Below, one piece after another: positions 35,254 to 48,300 of a stretch of 64,000 nt of DNA (the stretch's first letter is position 1; every line of letters starts with the position of its first letter). Source of the stretch: Flammula alnicola (taxonomy: Eukaryota > Basidiomycota > Agaricomycetes > Agaricales > Strophariaceae). The position numbers were made by a program, and so were the translations under genes. The notes beneath the pieces were generated by a model. That model made no database searches and was not told the DNA's origin. It saw only the letters and a program-made list of their open reading frames with translations. The stretch covers positions 1,116,001 to 1,180,000 of the forward strand of contig JADNRV010000003.1 in NCBI GenBank assembly GCA_015499995.1, given 5' to 3'.

Positions 35254-36314
35254 GAGGTCTTTACCCTCCTCCACCTATTCCTGGTGGACTCCGGATGGAC
35301 TCCGGCGGAGTGGAGTAGTCCATGTGGAGTCCATGTGTGCTTTTTTTGGCTGACAGCCCTGCCAAATTTTATGCTGGACTCCACCAGGAGTCCAGATGGA
35401 GTCCTGACAAACTCCGGAGAGTCCATATGGAGTCCCAGGAGTCTGCTGGTTTTATAGTGGAACAGGAGTACCAGGAGTTCAGACGGAGTCCAACAGGAGT
35501 CTCGTGATTTCCTTTTGTGGAAACACCTGTTATTTTTAGCAACAATGTGAAAATTACATACTATTACATAAAATGACATCAAAGTGACACAGTGGAACCT
35601 ATTTGTAATCAAGAAATTCCATATTTGGTAGGTGCAAATTTCAAAAGACTCGCGTTCAGTCGAGTGTTTTGCATTTTTCTCACCAACCAAAGCACCTATT
35701 AATATAATTGTTGCATATTCAGGGTTCTGGAAGCAGGCTCTATAACTACCTTTTTTGGCAAAAAGTTCCCATGGTACCTGGGACCAGCCAAATAAGGCAA
35801 TATATCATGCTGATATAACTTGGTGCATGCATATCTAGGATCTCCTTATATTTCTGAATCTGATGGTACCCCACTTGACCCTGAATCTTGTGACTAATGT
35901 CACAAAATAGATAGATAGATTACAAAAAAAGAGGTACATAGGGCACTTTTTTGCTTGGTTGAACAAGGTTCTCTGGTGTAGTGGTTAAATGGTTTGTTCT
36001 GACAGCTTATTGGTAGCTCTGGATTCAATTAGGGTTAAATGCAAACTTATTGGTGATTTTTTCTTCTGAGTTTTGTCCAAGTCCACCAGTTGAAGTTGCG
36101 TCATTTGTGGACTCCATGTGGAGTCCATCCAGAGTTTATATGGAGTCTATGTGGATTCCACCGGACTCCATGTGGACTCCGCTTCTTCATAGTGGAGTTG
36201 TACAGTTTTTTTCTAATTCCAGATGGACTCCACCAATTTTATGCGGAGTCCGTGGAGTCCACCAGGAATAGGTGGAGGAGAGTAAAGTACTGGGATCTAG
36301 TCACATGCAAATGA

Positions 36315-36832
36315 TGTTACGACCACCCATTTTCATTTCACCATTCATACCTTCCTTGATATTCTCGAACCTTCTCTATGTAGTACTCACACTACTACGG
36401 CCTTGGCTTCCTTAAACGGACATTCTTTCTTTTCTACATTGTTACTTCTCTAACAATGTATACTTCCTCCATCATTCCCAATACGGTCTCCATTGTACTT
36501 ATATCGTCTGCTTGGATACGTTCTATTCTTCTCCTTTGCCATTGTTCCTCTTTCGGAACAATGCTTCTTTATTCTTGCCATTGTTCCTCGTTCGGAACAA
36601 TGCCCTATGCCTAAGTACTATAAAACCAGATACTTGTAGTAGATAGCTTCTCTAGCTTGATCTTGAGAATCCTACCTGATTACTCTGGACCTTGAAACCT
36701 CTGAGCTCTACTTCAGACAATACCGCTAGCGGCATTCTGAACGTATACTGAAACTTGACTTCACAGTCGTGTAGTCGTTCACTAAATATAGACCACATCT
36801 ATCTTTAGTAACACTTCGCTACGACCGTAACA
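36315..36832 (+). mobile_element. Solo LTR, 518 bp, inside C1
   Basis: Starts TGTTACGACC and ends CGACCGTAACA (TG...CA with short inverted termini), flanked by the exact 5-bp duplication AATGA (36310-36314 and 36833-36837). It has a TATA box (CTATAAAACC at 36618-36627), the expected core promoter of an LTR. It contains an internal near-repeat, GCCATTGTTCCTC plus TTCGGAACAATG, twice at 36537-36604. CpG-rich compared with its surroundings, so relatively young or unmethylated. The retrotransposon family is not known. Confidence 0.88.
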
Positions 36833-37454
36833 AATGAACTGTGTGACATGTGATTTCGTACCTGATTCAGCTGCACTGTGAAGCACATGACGGCTGTTGT
36901 TTCTGAGTCAGTGCGGCTAGCCCAGTGATCATGGTGATTTTGTTGATTACCGGACTCAGGTTACTAAGGTGATTGTTACACTGTCCTATGTGACTAATTC
37001 AGTTGTAATTGTAACATGAAACTGCACAACTACAAAGAAAAACTACTGTAACAACCAGTTCAGAAAGTTTGGAAGAAATCATACATTTTTCAAGTGATGA
37101 CGGCACTATTCAATACCCATGTGGGCTATGTCATTCATAAAGTTCCCTGTTTCAAGATCACAGCACAAATCTGCTAACACCACATTCAGATCAGAGTCTG
37201 CGACCCTGATCTGCAGAAGGATGTTAACACAATAAATTTGCCAAATTCTCTTTTCTTCAGATGACAATTCATCAAGAAAGGGGAACAGAATTGTGTCTAC
37301 CCTCTTCTCGACTTTCCTTGTATCATGAAGACTTTGCTGTGATCTATCAAGTAAAAATGATTTGAGCTTAAGGTCAAGTTTTAAAGCAGGAACTTACAAA
37401 TACTGCTGGCAATGTAATGATCACCTTCGGAACATTTAGTCCACATCCCAGTTA

Positions 37455-38211
37455 TCAATGAGATAAAAAGAATGAAAACTCTTCAGCTCTGAAGATGTTT
37501 ACCATTTTGTTTAACAGTGCTACCATTGCAGCGCAGGTGAGGAGCTGTTTGCTAGGTATATGATCATTGTCAATGATGACAGTCCCTCCTATAGTTTCAG
37601 AGAGTGGGATGGTGAGTGCTTGCATAATAGAGTAGCCAAGCTCTGCAGTTGTGTAAATGTTGAAGAAATTCATCCATGCTAGAACAAAGTAGTCCGATAC
37701 AGGAAAGTACTTTAATGCATCAAAAGACACAATGTGCATCTTATGAAAGAAGTCAGCTCTAAATTGCTCCAACTATTGGGTTTTCTCATTAGCAGAATAT
37801 AGCAATGCATAGTTAAAATTTCTTATAAGGTCAAGCAGTTGTCCACAGATATAATTCACAAAGACATTATCTTTGATTGTTGAGCGAGTAAAGTCCCACT
37901 CGTCATGAGCAGGACTTTCATCACCAGAGCAATGAAGCAAGACTTCGGCCAATGGCAGGGCCTTGCAACTTCCATATTGGTTAGTGATATTGAAAAAAAA
38001 AATGCTCATACTGGTCGTATTGAATCACAAGATAGGGGAAGATATCAGTGACTTTCTCCAAAAAGTGTTCAACTTGTTCTTCTGGGACAGTGTTGTTTCT
38101 GCTAACAATGTCGACTATTGTTTGTTTGAGCATAACATCCCCAAGTGCCCAGCACAGATTCCATATATCAGATGTGTCACGACGACCACCAGCAGTGAGG
38201 TCTTTGCACAA
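37455..38211 (-). pseudogene. Unknown protein remains carried in C1
   Basis: Two adjoining minus-strand frames: 38211-37773 with a frame change, then 37772-37455. The text has normal protein composition (DIWNLCWALGDVMLKQTIVD, DYFVLAWMNFFNIYTTAELG, GTVIIDNDHIPSKQLL). I do not recognise the family. It could be cargo picked up by the element or the decayed transposase of the group. Splice-like sites around 37380-37455 suggest more exons to the left. Confidence 0.4.
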
Positions 38212-38812
38212 GATTGGTGTGCTTAGAAATTTAAGGAGATCCTAGATATACATGCACCAAGTTATGTCAGCATGTTATATTGCCTTATTTGGGTACTCTC
38301 ATGCACTGTGGGAATTTTTTGCCAAAAAAGGTAGTTATACCGCCCACTTCCAGAACCCTGAATACACACAAATTATATTAATAGGTGCTCTGGTCAGTGA
38401 GAAAAATGCAAAATACTCAACTGAACGTGAGTCTTTTGAAAATTGCACCTGCCAAATATAGAATTTCTTGATTACAAATAGGTTCCCACTGTGTCACTTT
38501 GATGTTATTTTATGTAATAGTATGTAATTTTCACATGGTTGCTAAAAATAATAGATGTTTCCAAAAAAGGAAATCACGAGACTCTTGTTGCACTACCTGG
38601 ACTCCTGTTGGACTCCATCTGAACTCCTGGTACTTCTGTTCCACTATGAAACCAGCTGTCAGACTCCATCTGTACTCCACCAGGAGTCCAGCATAAAATT
38701 TGGCAGGGCTGTCAGCCAAAAAAAAGCACACATGGACTTCACATGGACTACTCCACTCTGCCGGAGTCCATCCGGAGTCCACCAGGAATAAGGAGGGTAG
38801 GGTAAAGATTTT

Positions 38813-39288
38813 GTGATGCCCATAGCAATGAAGTGTAGATGCCCAGTTCTGAATTTGCCAAAGTAACACTCTAAATCGTGATGATCTTTGAGCTTGGTGT
38901 TGGACAAATGATTGCAAAGTTTGAACTGGGACATGTTCTTTCGACTGTACAGAGTACTCAGAACATCCCAGATGCTCCGTGCAGTGATGGCGACGCCTTG
39001 AGGCAACAGAGCGAGAGTAACAGGAGTGACCCTACATTCAATGATGGTGCACACTTTAGAGTCGTCTTTCCACCAATCACGATACTTGGTGATATGCACA
39101 GCAGTCGAGGCTGCAGTGGGGACAGCAGGTTGAGGCATAATAGGGCAGGATGAGTAGATGTCCTGATCACCTTTGACGTGGCCCCAGAAACCTTCGCCCT
39201 GAAGAACCTGACTGATTCTTCATTTCCAAGTTTCATCATTTGATGGACCAACAAGGAGCTCGATATGATCAAGCTTGATTGTAGACAT
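38813..39288 (-). pseudogene. Copia gag, N-terminal part
   Basis: Starts MSTIKLDHIELLVGPSND at 39288, with an in-frame stop after TWK, and continues GEGFWGHVKGDQDI, YRDWWKDDSKVCTIIE, SIWDVLSTLYSRKNMSQF and CYFGKFRTGHLHFIAMGI. The W...D.K...I pattern is that of the UBN2-type gag of Copia elements. Cut at 38813 by element C1. Confidence 0.75.
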
Positions 39289-39549
39289 GATGAGGTCCGA
39301 GACATAGACAGAGTGTGAAAACAGTGACTATATGCATTGAATTGTTGACAGAGTGTGAAAACAATGAATGTATGCACATTTTCAAGGGTGTGAACCAAAG
39401 AAGGATACACAATATGGATTGACAGTGAGAGAGTCACTATAAGCGAGGAGTTGTTTTGGGCGATATTGCTGAGACTTGTGAACAGTGTATATGATGCTTT
39501 GTTTAATAAGCAGGGCTCATAACCTGTTGGAGTTCTAGAACGAGAACAT

Positions 39550-39703
39550 CTCAGTGTTAAGGTCAAGGTGACAATGAACAACTATATTATATACCTAAAA
39601 CGAGAATGTCTAAGTAATATGAGAATAGGATAAGTTATAATACACAAATAGAGAGAGAAATGGTCATACCTCAGTGTTAAGGTCAAGGTGACAATGAACA
39701 ACT
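39550..39703. repeat. Exact 34-bp direct repeat, 120 bp apart
   Basis: The sequence from CTCAGTGTTAAGG to GACAATGAACAACT occurs at 39550-39583 and 39670-39703 without change. It is just upstream (on the minus strand) of the Copia gag, so could be a leader or LTR-edge duplication. A second small direct repeat, GACAGAGTGTGAAAACA, lies at 39307 and 39343. Confidence 0.7.
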
Positions 39704-42700
39704 GAGGGAGAGTGTGAAAGGAAGGTGGGGATTATGTACTAGAGTCCATGACCTCTACATGAACAAATAAGGAGCAGTGTATGCAAATAAGATAAGGAAA
39801 ATGCAACACATGAATGAATCATGTGATACGAAACCACCAAATATTAACAAGCCTTGATACCAATTCAATCTATGACCTCTGCCATGAAGTCAACTGGAAA
39901 AATGCTGGTCCAGCTGACCATTGACTTTGGTCCTCCAACTTGAAAGACATTGATTGAATTTTTGACCAGGAATTCCTTCATTCATATTATGCAGCCCACA
40001 AAGTCTGTGAATGAAATATTCAACAGCCCGATCAATGAAAGTTCTGTAATAAGGGTAGAGAAGGAGTGAGGTGGGAAACAGGGTGGCAATGAGGCCTGCT
40101 GCTTCTTAGGATCAGTCTGCAGCAAGGGAACTCACAAGTCAGCCATCATCCAGCCCAATTCCACTATACAAAGTGGGTCTGATGATGCCCAGAGTGCCAA
40201 AGATGTGGATGGCTTTCATTCATGGAGGTGATGAAATCCCAAATACCCCAAATATCAACTCTCAAATCCAATGGGCTGGGGTGTTATTCTCTGCTTCAGG
40301 TGCTGAGGTTTTGAGAGCCTATAAAAATTGTTAACAACTTCCAACTGTACTGATAAAATAAAACATCACACATGACTTGCTCAGGAATTTCTGAATTGAG
40401 TGCTTAACACATTTGAACATGAGGTTTGATCTAAATAATAATAGTTAGAAATGATTTGTAATTGGAATAATGAGGGCAATGTACTGTGAGGTTGTTATTG
40501 TGGATAAAGGTAATGGTAAGAGCAGAGACACAAGAATAAGAGCTGCTGTATATCAAGTCATAGGTTCTGTCTCATATCTTTGTGGGGCACTGCAAAATAC
40601 TGATTTTGTTTCTTTGGTGTTTTGGTAATTCCAGAAAGCTCTTTCCTTTGTTGCACTTTTTTTCCTTCCTAGAAATTTCTATATGCTTTGCAGATTTTTT
40701 CTTGCCATGTGTGTTATACTCACATTGAATTTAACCTTTTACTCTTTACATTCATTCTAGGTTTTTGGCTGCTCTCCCTTTCATCATTTTGATGCTCATA
40801 ATGACCATCATTCTGCTGTTCCAAAATAGGAGTAACAGTAAATTTCTCAGTTTAAACTAGGCTCACTTACTAATCTTCCAGACATGTACAGAACCTCATC
40901 ATTTCCTCAGTTTCATGCAATGTATGTCGTCCTCAGTCTTGGAGTTTAACACATACCCCTAATATCTGAAATTTTGTAGTCATCCAAAAAGTACCCTTTG
41001 ATAACCCAGTGGTCCTCAACTATGTGTGCATTGGTTATGTCATTGTTCAGCTCATCTTGTTAGTTGTGTCTACATCTTCTTGACTGTGCATCATTCATCT
41101 TATTTCTGTTTCTAATGAAGCTGATAGTGGTGTCTGTAGATCAAGAAGAAGAATAATCAGACTGTTCTTAAATATGGTTAGTCTTCCATCATTGCTGTCT
41201 ATATTCACCCTGCTAACTCTTCATCCAGTGGAATCTGCATCATCCATATTTTGCCTTCCACCCAGGGCCTAACACACTATGCTTATTTTCATCTAGCCAC
41301 AGGAGGAGGGCAGGCTGGTGACCACTGTGCACAACTATGACTTGGCTAAAACATCAAAATTGTGCAGCTTTTCCATCTTGTTATCCATCTCTTCACATTC
41401 TGACCTTTTCTCCTCCTCTAGCTTCATTTTGCATATATAAGCATCACCATGATGGGTGTCATGCACATGTACTTCCACTTCATCCAGTCTCTCTTTATCC
41501 AGAGCCTCATGAGCCTCAAAAATATCTACAACACCAAACTAATTGCTATCCATGTCCTCAGTAAGTCCACCACCAGTGAGCTCAAGCATCTCCTCAAGAT
41601 CCTTAGTATGTTCAGTCATATATTTTTTCTTCTTTTTTCTCTCTAACTCTCTGATTAACATTATGCTTAACTAGCTGCTACTGGCCCTTAAACTGATGCA
41701 GCTGCTATTGCCAAGGTAGAGAAGTGCAGCAAAAAGAAAGATGAGCAATCATCTTATCTACCTCCTTCAAGCCCCTGATGCGGCTTATCCTCTAATAGAG
41801 AAAGCAACACTCTAGAATGATGAGGTTTAGGCTCCACTTATGTTGTCTTGCCTCTCTTGGCTGCAAGTACAACCTTCAGATAAAGAATCATCATGCCTAC
41901 CATATATGAGCCACTTGCCAGTATTCACAGTGCCAGATTTAGTGCTTAATACCCCTGCATACATATTTTTCCCACTGTCTATCATCCAAGAGACACCAAA
42001 GTATGGTAGTTATGGATCTGGTACTCCAAGCCCATGAGAAGCCACCTTCCCCACTGAATTATCACATCCAAACTCAATCCCATCAATGAGACCCTTTACA
42101 CCCCCATCCATTTCCTTAATCCAGTCAGAAACAAATATAAGCCCATCATCAACACATTGATATAGGGCTCATGCACCCTCTTTATTGAACTTATTTCCCA
42201 AATCCAACACCATGCCCCTGCATGTCAACAAACGGTCACCTGTTTCCCCACCAGCTGGTTGTTTATACAATATGCAATGCTCTTACCACTAGCACCAATA
42301 CCTTCAGCTAATACCCAATACATCATATTTGATACTGGAAGAACACATTAAAAATGACAAGATGCTTCAACAAAGATGCCTTCATTGCATTCCGTTCCTC
42401 CCCCCGGGGAGGACCATGATCAACCAGAACCCCTTTCTAAACTGGTCCCTACCAAGCCATACATCAATGATGGCTCAGGCTACCATGGCCATTTTCATTG
42501 GCAGGCTGCCCCCTCTTCCCCAGTTTTGTCCGAGCATGGTACATTGAACTCCACTAGTAATACTCATCAGTCCATTAATTCTCTACATGAAGAGTCATCC
42601 ATCAAGTATCTTCTCCGAGACTATTTTGCATGCCAGGAAGATGCAGACACCAAGAATAAGGTGGAGATCGCGGAGAAGCTCCATTTTGTCATCAACTCCT

Positions 42701-44219
42701 TGTCCACAATGGACCAGGCCCTGAAAACTGTCACATTGACTCTCGGCTGGATGGAGACCACCCTTGAACATTCTTTATCGCTCCAAGAGCAATCACTTGC
42801 TGGCCAAACCACCCTCCTAGCATCAATCGAGAAAACGCAAGATGCTATTCTAAGTTTTTTTGTCGAAGTACACTATTTTCCTTTAATTTTATGCAGTCCA
42901 GTGTAATCCTGGGTAATTTTTGAGCAGGGCAGCAGGTTGATTACCATTGGCACCAGCATCAGCCAATTGACCTCAAACCAAACTAAATGCTTCATTTGCC
43001 TCTCTTTACCTGTATATTCGAAACCCACAGTCCATTGAACTCAACAGTCAAACTCACGCTCTATTTGTCTCTCTATCTGTATTCCCTTTCCATCCCTAGT
43101 TTCCAGGTAACGACACACCTAATGACAATTTCCATTCTGAATGCACAGGCCTTTCCCATTCTTCAATAAGAAATACATCTCCTATTTGTCTTATCGTATC
43201 CATGACAATTGTACCTGTAACAAATAAGTGTACTCAAACTTCATCCATGATAGAACCCAGCCCTCATTTACATGAGTTGTCAACCGAGCAGCAACAGTTC
43301 ATCAACATCAATGACCTCTGCTGGGTTTTTTTCAATGCTGAAAGAATTCAACATTCTTCTTGCCAATTGTTGGCGAATTGTGCCTGCCACGTCAAGCTCA
43401 ACTTCCTCGAGAAATGAGCCTATGATTGCCACCTTTTTTCCACAACAGAGACATGTACTTGGTGCCACCCAAACCTTTCACTACTCTCTCTGACCCCAAC
43501 TACATACCCAACCCACACCTCAGTTTGCTCCCTCCAATTAGATTGTGCTGGTGATTTGTTGGCAGCACCATGAATGGCAAAGGGAAAGAACATGAAAAAG
43601 AATCCGGATGTGAGCAAGAATGCCAGTTCCTGGTCGGCACCAGGCAGGCTGGAAGCATGGGCTCCTGCCACTGACAGTTGTCGCACAGGTCATTCAGGAG
43701 TGGGAGGATGATTTCATGCAATACAAGAGGTATGTTTTTTATTCATTGGCCTGATTTATCTGTTTACTTACTTATCCTTGACTTGATTTGCAGCATTTAT
43801 GTAAAACTGATGGATCAATATAAAGTCATGGATGGATGCCATCTCTGACGTTGCTTGATGCAACCTCCTTGCGTGGCACATTCGTCAGTTGGTTGATACC
43901 CTAGAGCTCAAGGTAAGCTCCAATGTCTCTTTGTTTCCTGGGACTGTTTTCTTTCTCAACTGTTAGGGCAATCAAACTGCATCTCTTTATGACCTCCTCC
44001 AATTCAAAGACTGGCCCACCTCTGAATTTCTCATTCCAGACAAATCACATTGCCCACCAGCTGCTCAGACTGCTGCTGGTTCCATGTCGACATCAAATCC
44101 CGGATAGGCACTGCCAAGACTGCATCGCAGTTTCTCAAAGACGTCGAGCACGACTTTGCCTGCGAAGTTGGAGAGGAAGACGCCGGGGAGTGGTAGCTGC
44201 CATTTATTTGATATACATA
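39704..44219. other. Repeat-region DNA without a recognisable gene
   Basis: Intron-like signals and short frames of normal composition are scattered through this stretch, suggesting one or more dead genes. The longest is 42376-42906 (+, 176 codons), whose second half (DYFACQEDADTKNKVEIAEK, MDQALKTVTLTLGWMETTLE) looks like a coiled coil. No domain recognised and no complete gene model could be built. Confidence 0.3.
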
Positions 44220-45300
44220 AGGCAAATGCCTGCACAGGCATTTAATTGCAGCCAAGGAAATTGTTAATATGAAATGGTGTGGTAAACTATATGAAATCTA
44301 TGTTATATCAATTCCCAAGTCATCTCAAAGGCTATATCATTTGCCCAATACCCCTGTCATTGGTCTCTAAGCCTGATATCTTTGCCATTTCTTTCACCCC
44401 CAGCCTTCTATTTCTTTGCCTGCCTTGACCAATGTTGGAGCTATTTATTTCCCTCCCAGCATTCTATTTCTTTATTTACCTAGTCCTATGTTTTATCTAC
44501 CATGCACCCATTTCTTTGCCTGCCTTGACCGATGTTTTGACCATTTCTTTCCTCCCAGCACTCTATCACTAGTAGCTACCACTCTGTGTGAAATACTCCA
44601 GCCAAATGCCTGCACAGCAATTTAATTCCAACCAAGTGGGTTTATGATATGAAATGCTTATGACAACTCATTAACATAAACATGGGTTATTTTCCAAGTC
44701 ATGTTATTCCCTGCCAGACTTCATTTCAATGCTTTCCTGGGATGATGTTTTAGCTATGTTATTGTTTATCTAGGACTGTGTTCAAGCTATGTTATTCCCT
44801 CCCAAGGATATATTTCATTGTTTCCCTAGAGCGATGTTTTAACTATTTTATTGCCCCCAAGAATTATATGTCATTGTTTCCCTAGGACAATGTTTTATAT
44901 GTCTGGTGACGATATTATATCTGCCTAATGATTTTATTTCAATGTTACCAAGCAATTACTTATGATATTAATTATGTGAAATAATTAAGTTTTATTTGCA
45001 AAATAAGTGCAATATTTGGTGTGCCTGCTTGTTGGGAGTGTGGGCCCTATTTGTACATAAGTTTCAGTTTGAGGCCATAATATGATGAGAGCTTGAGTGG
45101 GGGAGCAAAGAAAAGGCAATAGTTAAGCCATCAAATATATTACATAATCCAGTCACATGACAAAATATATATTGTATTAGACAGGCAATGAAATATAAGA
45201 CTAGGAAGCAATGAAATGGCTAAAACATCACCCAAAGGGAACAAAGAAATAGGTGGATGGCAGGAAAGAAATAGATAAAACATAGAGCCAGCGAATCCAT
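44220..45300. repeat. Degenerate direct and inverted repeats
   Basis: AAATGCCTGCACAG followed by AATT-rich text and GATATGAAATG recurs at 44224 and 44603, a direct duplication of about 375 bp. Inside it a unit of about 65 bp resembling TTTCCCTAGGACAATGTTTT repeats several times to 44900. The inverse of the same unit is at 45160-45290, so the array is partly an inverted repeat. Confidence 0.5.
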
Positions 45301-48300
45301 AGGAAATTTCTATATTTGGAACATGGGCAAAATGAATCATTTTATGATGTGATTTTGTCATTGTGAAAATCAAAGCTTTCGCCTATGATTTTGCCAATTG
45401 GCCAAATCATAGGGCAAAATGAGTCACGCACTGAGCGAGGCACTGCCTAGGAGCTCAGCAAGTTGGGCGTCGCTCAGCACTCAGCAACGAAAGAGAAATT
45501 ATAAATAAACAGATTGTATAAAAAGCTGTTTACTATACATTGTCTATCGCCTTCTGTAGAGCTGAGAGCTAGATTATCCTGCATCCACCAGTTGCCTGAC
45601 ACCAGGGAAAGCGAGACATGATCCAGCGTCACATGGGGTCTTGTCCTGCTGCTGGTGCCCAGACGCGCTACCACATGCTGGTTGCAGGCGTGGCAGCGAA
45701 AGATTAGAATCAAAGTCGGGCACCCGCTGACTTGACTCAATCCTCTCCATGTCGCAGTTATCATCCAGGGTGATGTGAATCAACCTCTGCTTATCGCTTG
45801 ACCTGCTGGTGATAACTTGTCCTGAATAAACTGGGTCAACAATGCTTGATGGAATGGAGTAAGTCCACAACGACCGCAATGTACCTTCTGCCATGGATCC
45901 ACCAATACTTTTGCTTCCCAGCACCTCCCAGCATGGCCATCCTGTATGGCGCCTGCACCTGTGTAAGTCATTTCAGTGAGTCTCTCCATGTGTTTCACTG
46001 CCAATTCCAATGGTCGACCGTGCGGGAGTGACACAAGAAACAAGGTAGCATTGAAAAAATAGGCAACTGTTCCAAACATTAAGGTAAACAAGTATGCAGA
46101 TAGGTAAAGCTAGCACGTGTATGGTCAGTAGAGGTGAGATGCTGTGTGAGAGGACGAGGCAATATTGCTGTAGTAAGCCCTTCCCAACTATCCTTCCTTC
46201 ATTCTCGTGCTCATCTCCGTCGCTTCCTCATGCAGATTTATTGCTCGAAGATCACATTCATGCATGCTGGATGTCATGATGTTTAATGAGTGACATCCAC
46301 CTCGACCTGCTGGTGGAGCAGGAGTAGGTGTTGTGGGTTGAGGGTTGACTTTGGGATGCAGAAAGCGGCATGTGGCCATGGGATGACAATGGTGGTCATG
46401 GTCATAGTTGCAATAGTTGTAGTGATAGTGGGACTTGTAGAGCATTGCTGTGGACCTTCACGCGAGGACAACAGTTTCTCCCATCCTCTCCTCCTGTAGC
46501 GTACTACTTGTCCTTCCACAAAATATACAGGCATGACGAACATGGCAACAATTCGACAAGTGCTGTTTTGAGCTGGATCTGGGTTGGCGGAAATGGCTAC
46601 TGTTGCAGCGGTAGTAGTAGGAGTTCGGTAGATGTTGAAGATATAAGATACATTATATATATATTTATATACAATGACTAAAAGTGCAAACATTGTAAGT
46701 CATATGAAGACCGAGGCAAGAGAAATGAACTTGAACTTACGATAGCAATGAGGCCGGCCAAGACGCAACGATTGGGTACAAATCTCAAGAAAGAGAAAAG
46801 ATTTTCTATAATACAACAACTGCACTTAAATTGTCAGCAGAAGTGTGATGACAGAGAAAGAAAAGGGCAACTTACAAATGACGATGGGTATAATAACAGG
46901 TCAAATTCACCTCCTACAGTTCTGTGAGCGCCGGTAACTCCATGTCGAATGTTTGATTTCTCCATTTCTTCGACTTCCCTAGCGAAGGCAGCTTGAACAT
47001 CGGAACAGAGGTCAATGGGTTCAGGTACACGTGGATACCACCAAGGTACCTACCCCTGCCTGATGTCAATGCCTTGAAGACTCTGGCCATGAAGTGCAGC
47101 TCTGAGCATGTGTTGGAGGCTGAAGCAATGGCCCTGAGGAAGGAATGAGAATGAAATAAAGTGAAGGGGGAAGGTCAGGGCATACCTCATCGCTACCAAG
47201 TACACCTTTCCACCTCCTGATCTACAGAGTGCCATTCGAAGTGAAACTTGCATGGTGTTCATTTGCATTGCTGCCCTGAGCGCATTTGTAAGACCTTGAG
47301 GATCGTAATGCTGGCGGTTTATCTGATCGGATAAGATATAGCTGGAAAACGTGATTGAGGGTGGGTTCATCTGAGAGGTGTGCTGGTTTGCATGAGAGTG
47401 AGGCGGGTGCGAATGGGGGAGTTGAGAACGTGCAAGAGGTTGGATGATGGGCTGGTTATGCATGTAGCGCAATGAAAAAGGGAGTAAAGGATGAATAGAC
47501 TGAAAGTGGGAGTGACGGAAAGTGAGGATGCAAGAACGTGTCTCATGTAATTGTGTTTGATGGCAACATCCAAATTGGGACATCACAAAGGACAGTTCCA
47601 CTGAGAATCATAGTGTTTGTTCTGCACATAACCACATAAGATACAATCGACGGAGGGTGCTAAAAATCTAAATTTAGAGGTTTTGGAAAGTGTGGTGGCT
47701 GTGCAAAAAGTGCGGGGTGATTGGATGATTGAGATAAGGCATCAAGGTTCCAGTACGGGACAATTGTGACTTTAAGCCAAGAATTTCTGTGCGCTTCAGG
47801 GAATCAAATGTTATTGAAATCCATACATCGCTGAGGGCAGAAACAGTGGGCGATATTGGTGTATACTGCAATCGATAAGTGGAGTGATAATGATAAGTGG
47901 AGTGATAATAAGTGAAGGACTTCCATATATTCATGAGCCACCGACACAGGAAACGGTGGCTGGTTTTGGTGGAAACCAAAATTGATGGGCATGGGTGACG
48001 GTGGCAGGCGGAATAAGTCCCCAAGATAACCAGAAGGAGAACCATGTATCAAATGCAAGGGTTCTATTTGGCTGGGGTTCTAGAGGCTGAATTTTGCTGC
48101 CACCAGAAGACCAATAGAACGGTCTCTTTGGGGTGTCCTGCCCTCGTCGCTTGTAAAGCTGAATAAGATCCGACAGCTCCTCTTATGAAGTCCTTCTCAG
48201 TTGAGTCACAGCTTTGGAGACCTCTAATTTGAGCCTAGACAAGATTTCATAAGGCTTCAGTGAAGAAAATACAAGCCAGCAACATACCAGTCAGAATTCA

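Larger units (their letters stand above)
35254..38812. mobile_element. Element C, copy C1 (3.56 kb) with 500-bp inverted arms, in Copia gag
   Basis: Flanked by the exact 8-bp duplication GTGATGCC (35246-35253 and 38813-38820). The left end starts GAGGTCTTTACCCTCC and the right, inverted, AAAATCTTTACCCTACC. Left arm 35254-35775 is the reverse complement of about 38325-38812. The arms are packed with GGACTCC/GGAGTCC words. A second family end, GTAAAGTACTG, lies inside at 36282-36292, so an internal 1.04-kb unit (35254-36292) may be an older complete C element. The interior also holds a solo LTR and minus-strand open frames (37455-38211). Confidence 0.82.
32996..39288 (-). mobile_element. Copia-type retrotransposon, internal region, broken by two insertions
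   Basis: Reading down the minus strand: gag N-terminal part (38813-39288), gag with zinc knuckle (34808-35253), protease motif (about 33660-33882), then reverse transcriptase (32996-33660). The gag halves join exactly when element C1 is removed (HLHFIAMGI to TYTEYDMVHSII), and knuckle to protease join when D1 is removed. Integrase is missing: the protease block runs almost directly into reverse transcriptase, so there was a large internal deletion. In-frame stops occur (after TWK in gag and after GMQFE in RT). No LTRs identified with confidence. Confidence 0.8.

Noticed and set aside
42376..42906. 176-codon frame as a host gene
   Set aside because: Normal-looking composition and a coiled-coil-like half, but no start context, no family and no neighbouring exons I could join; kept only as debris.
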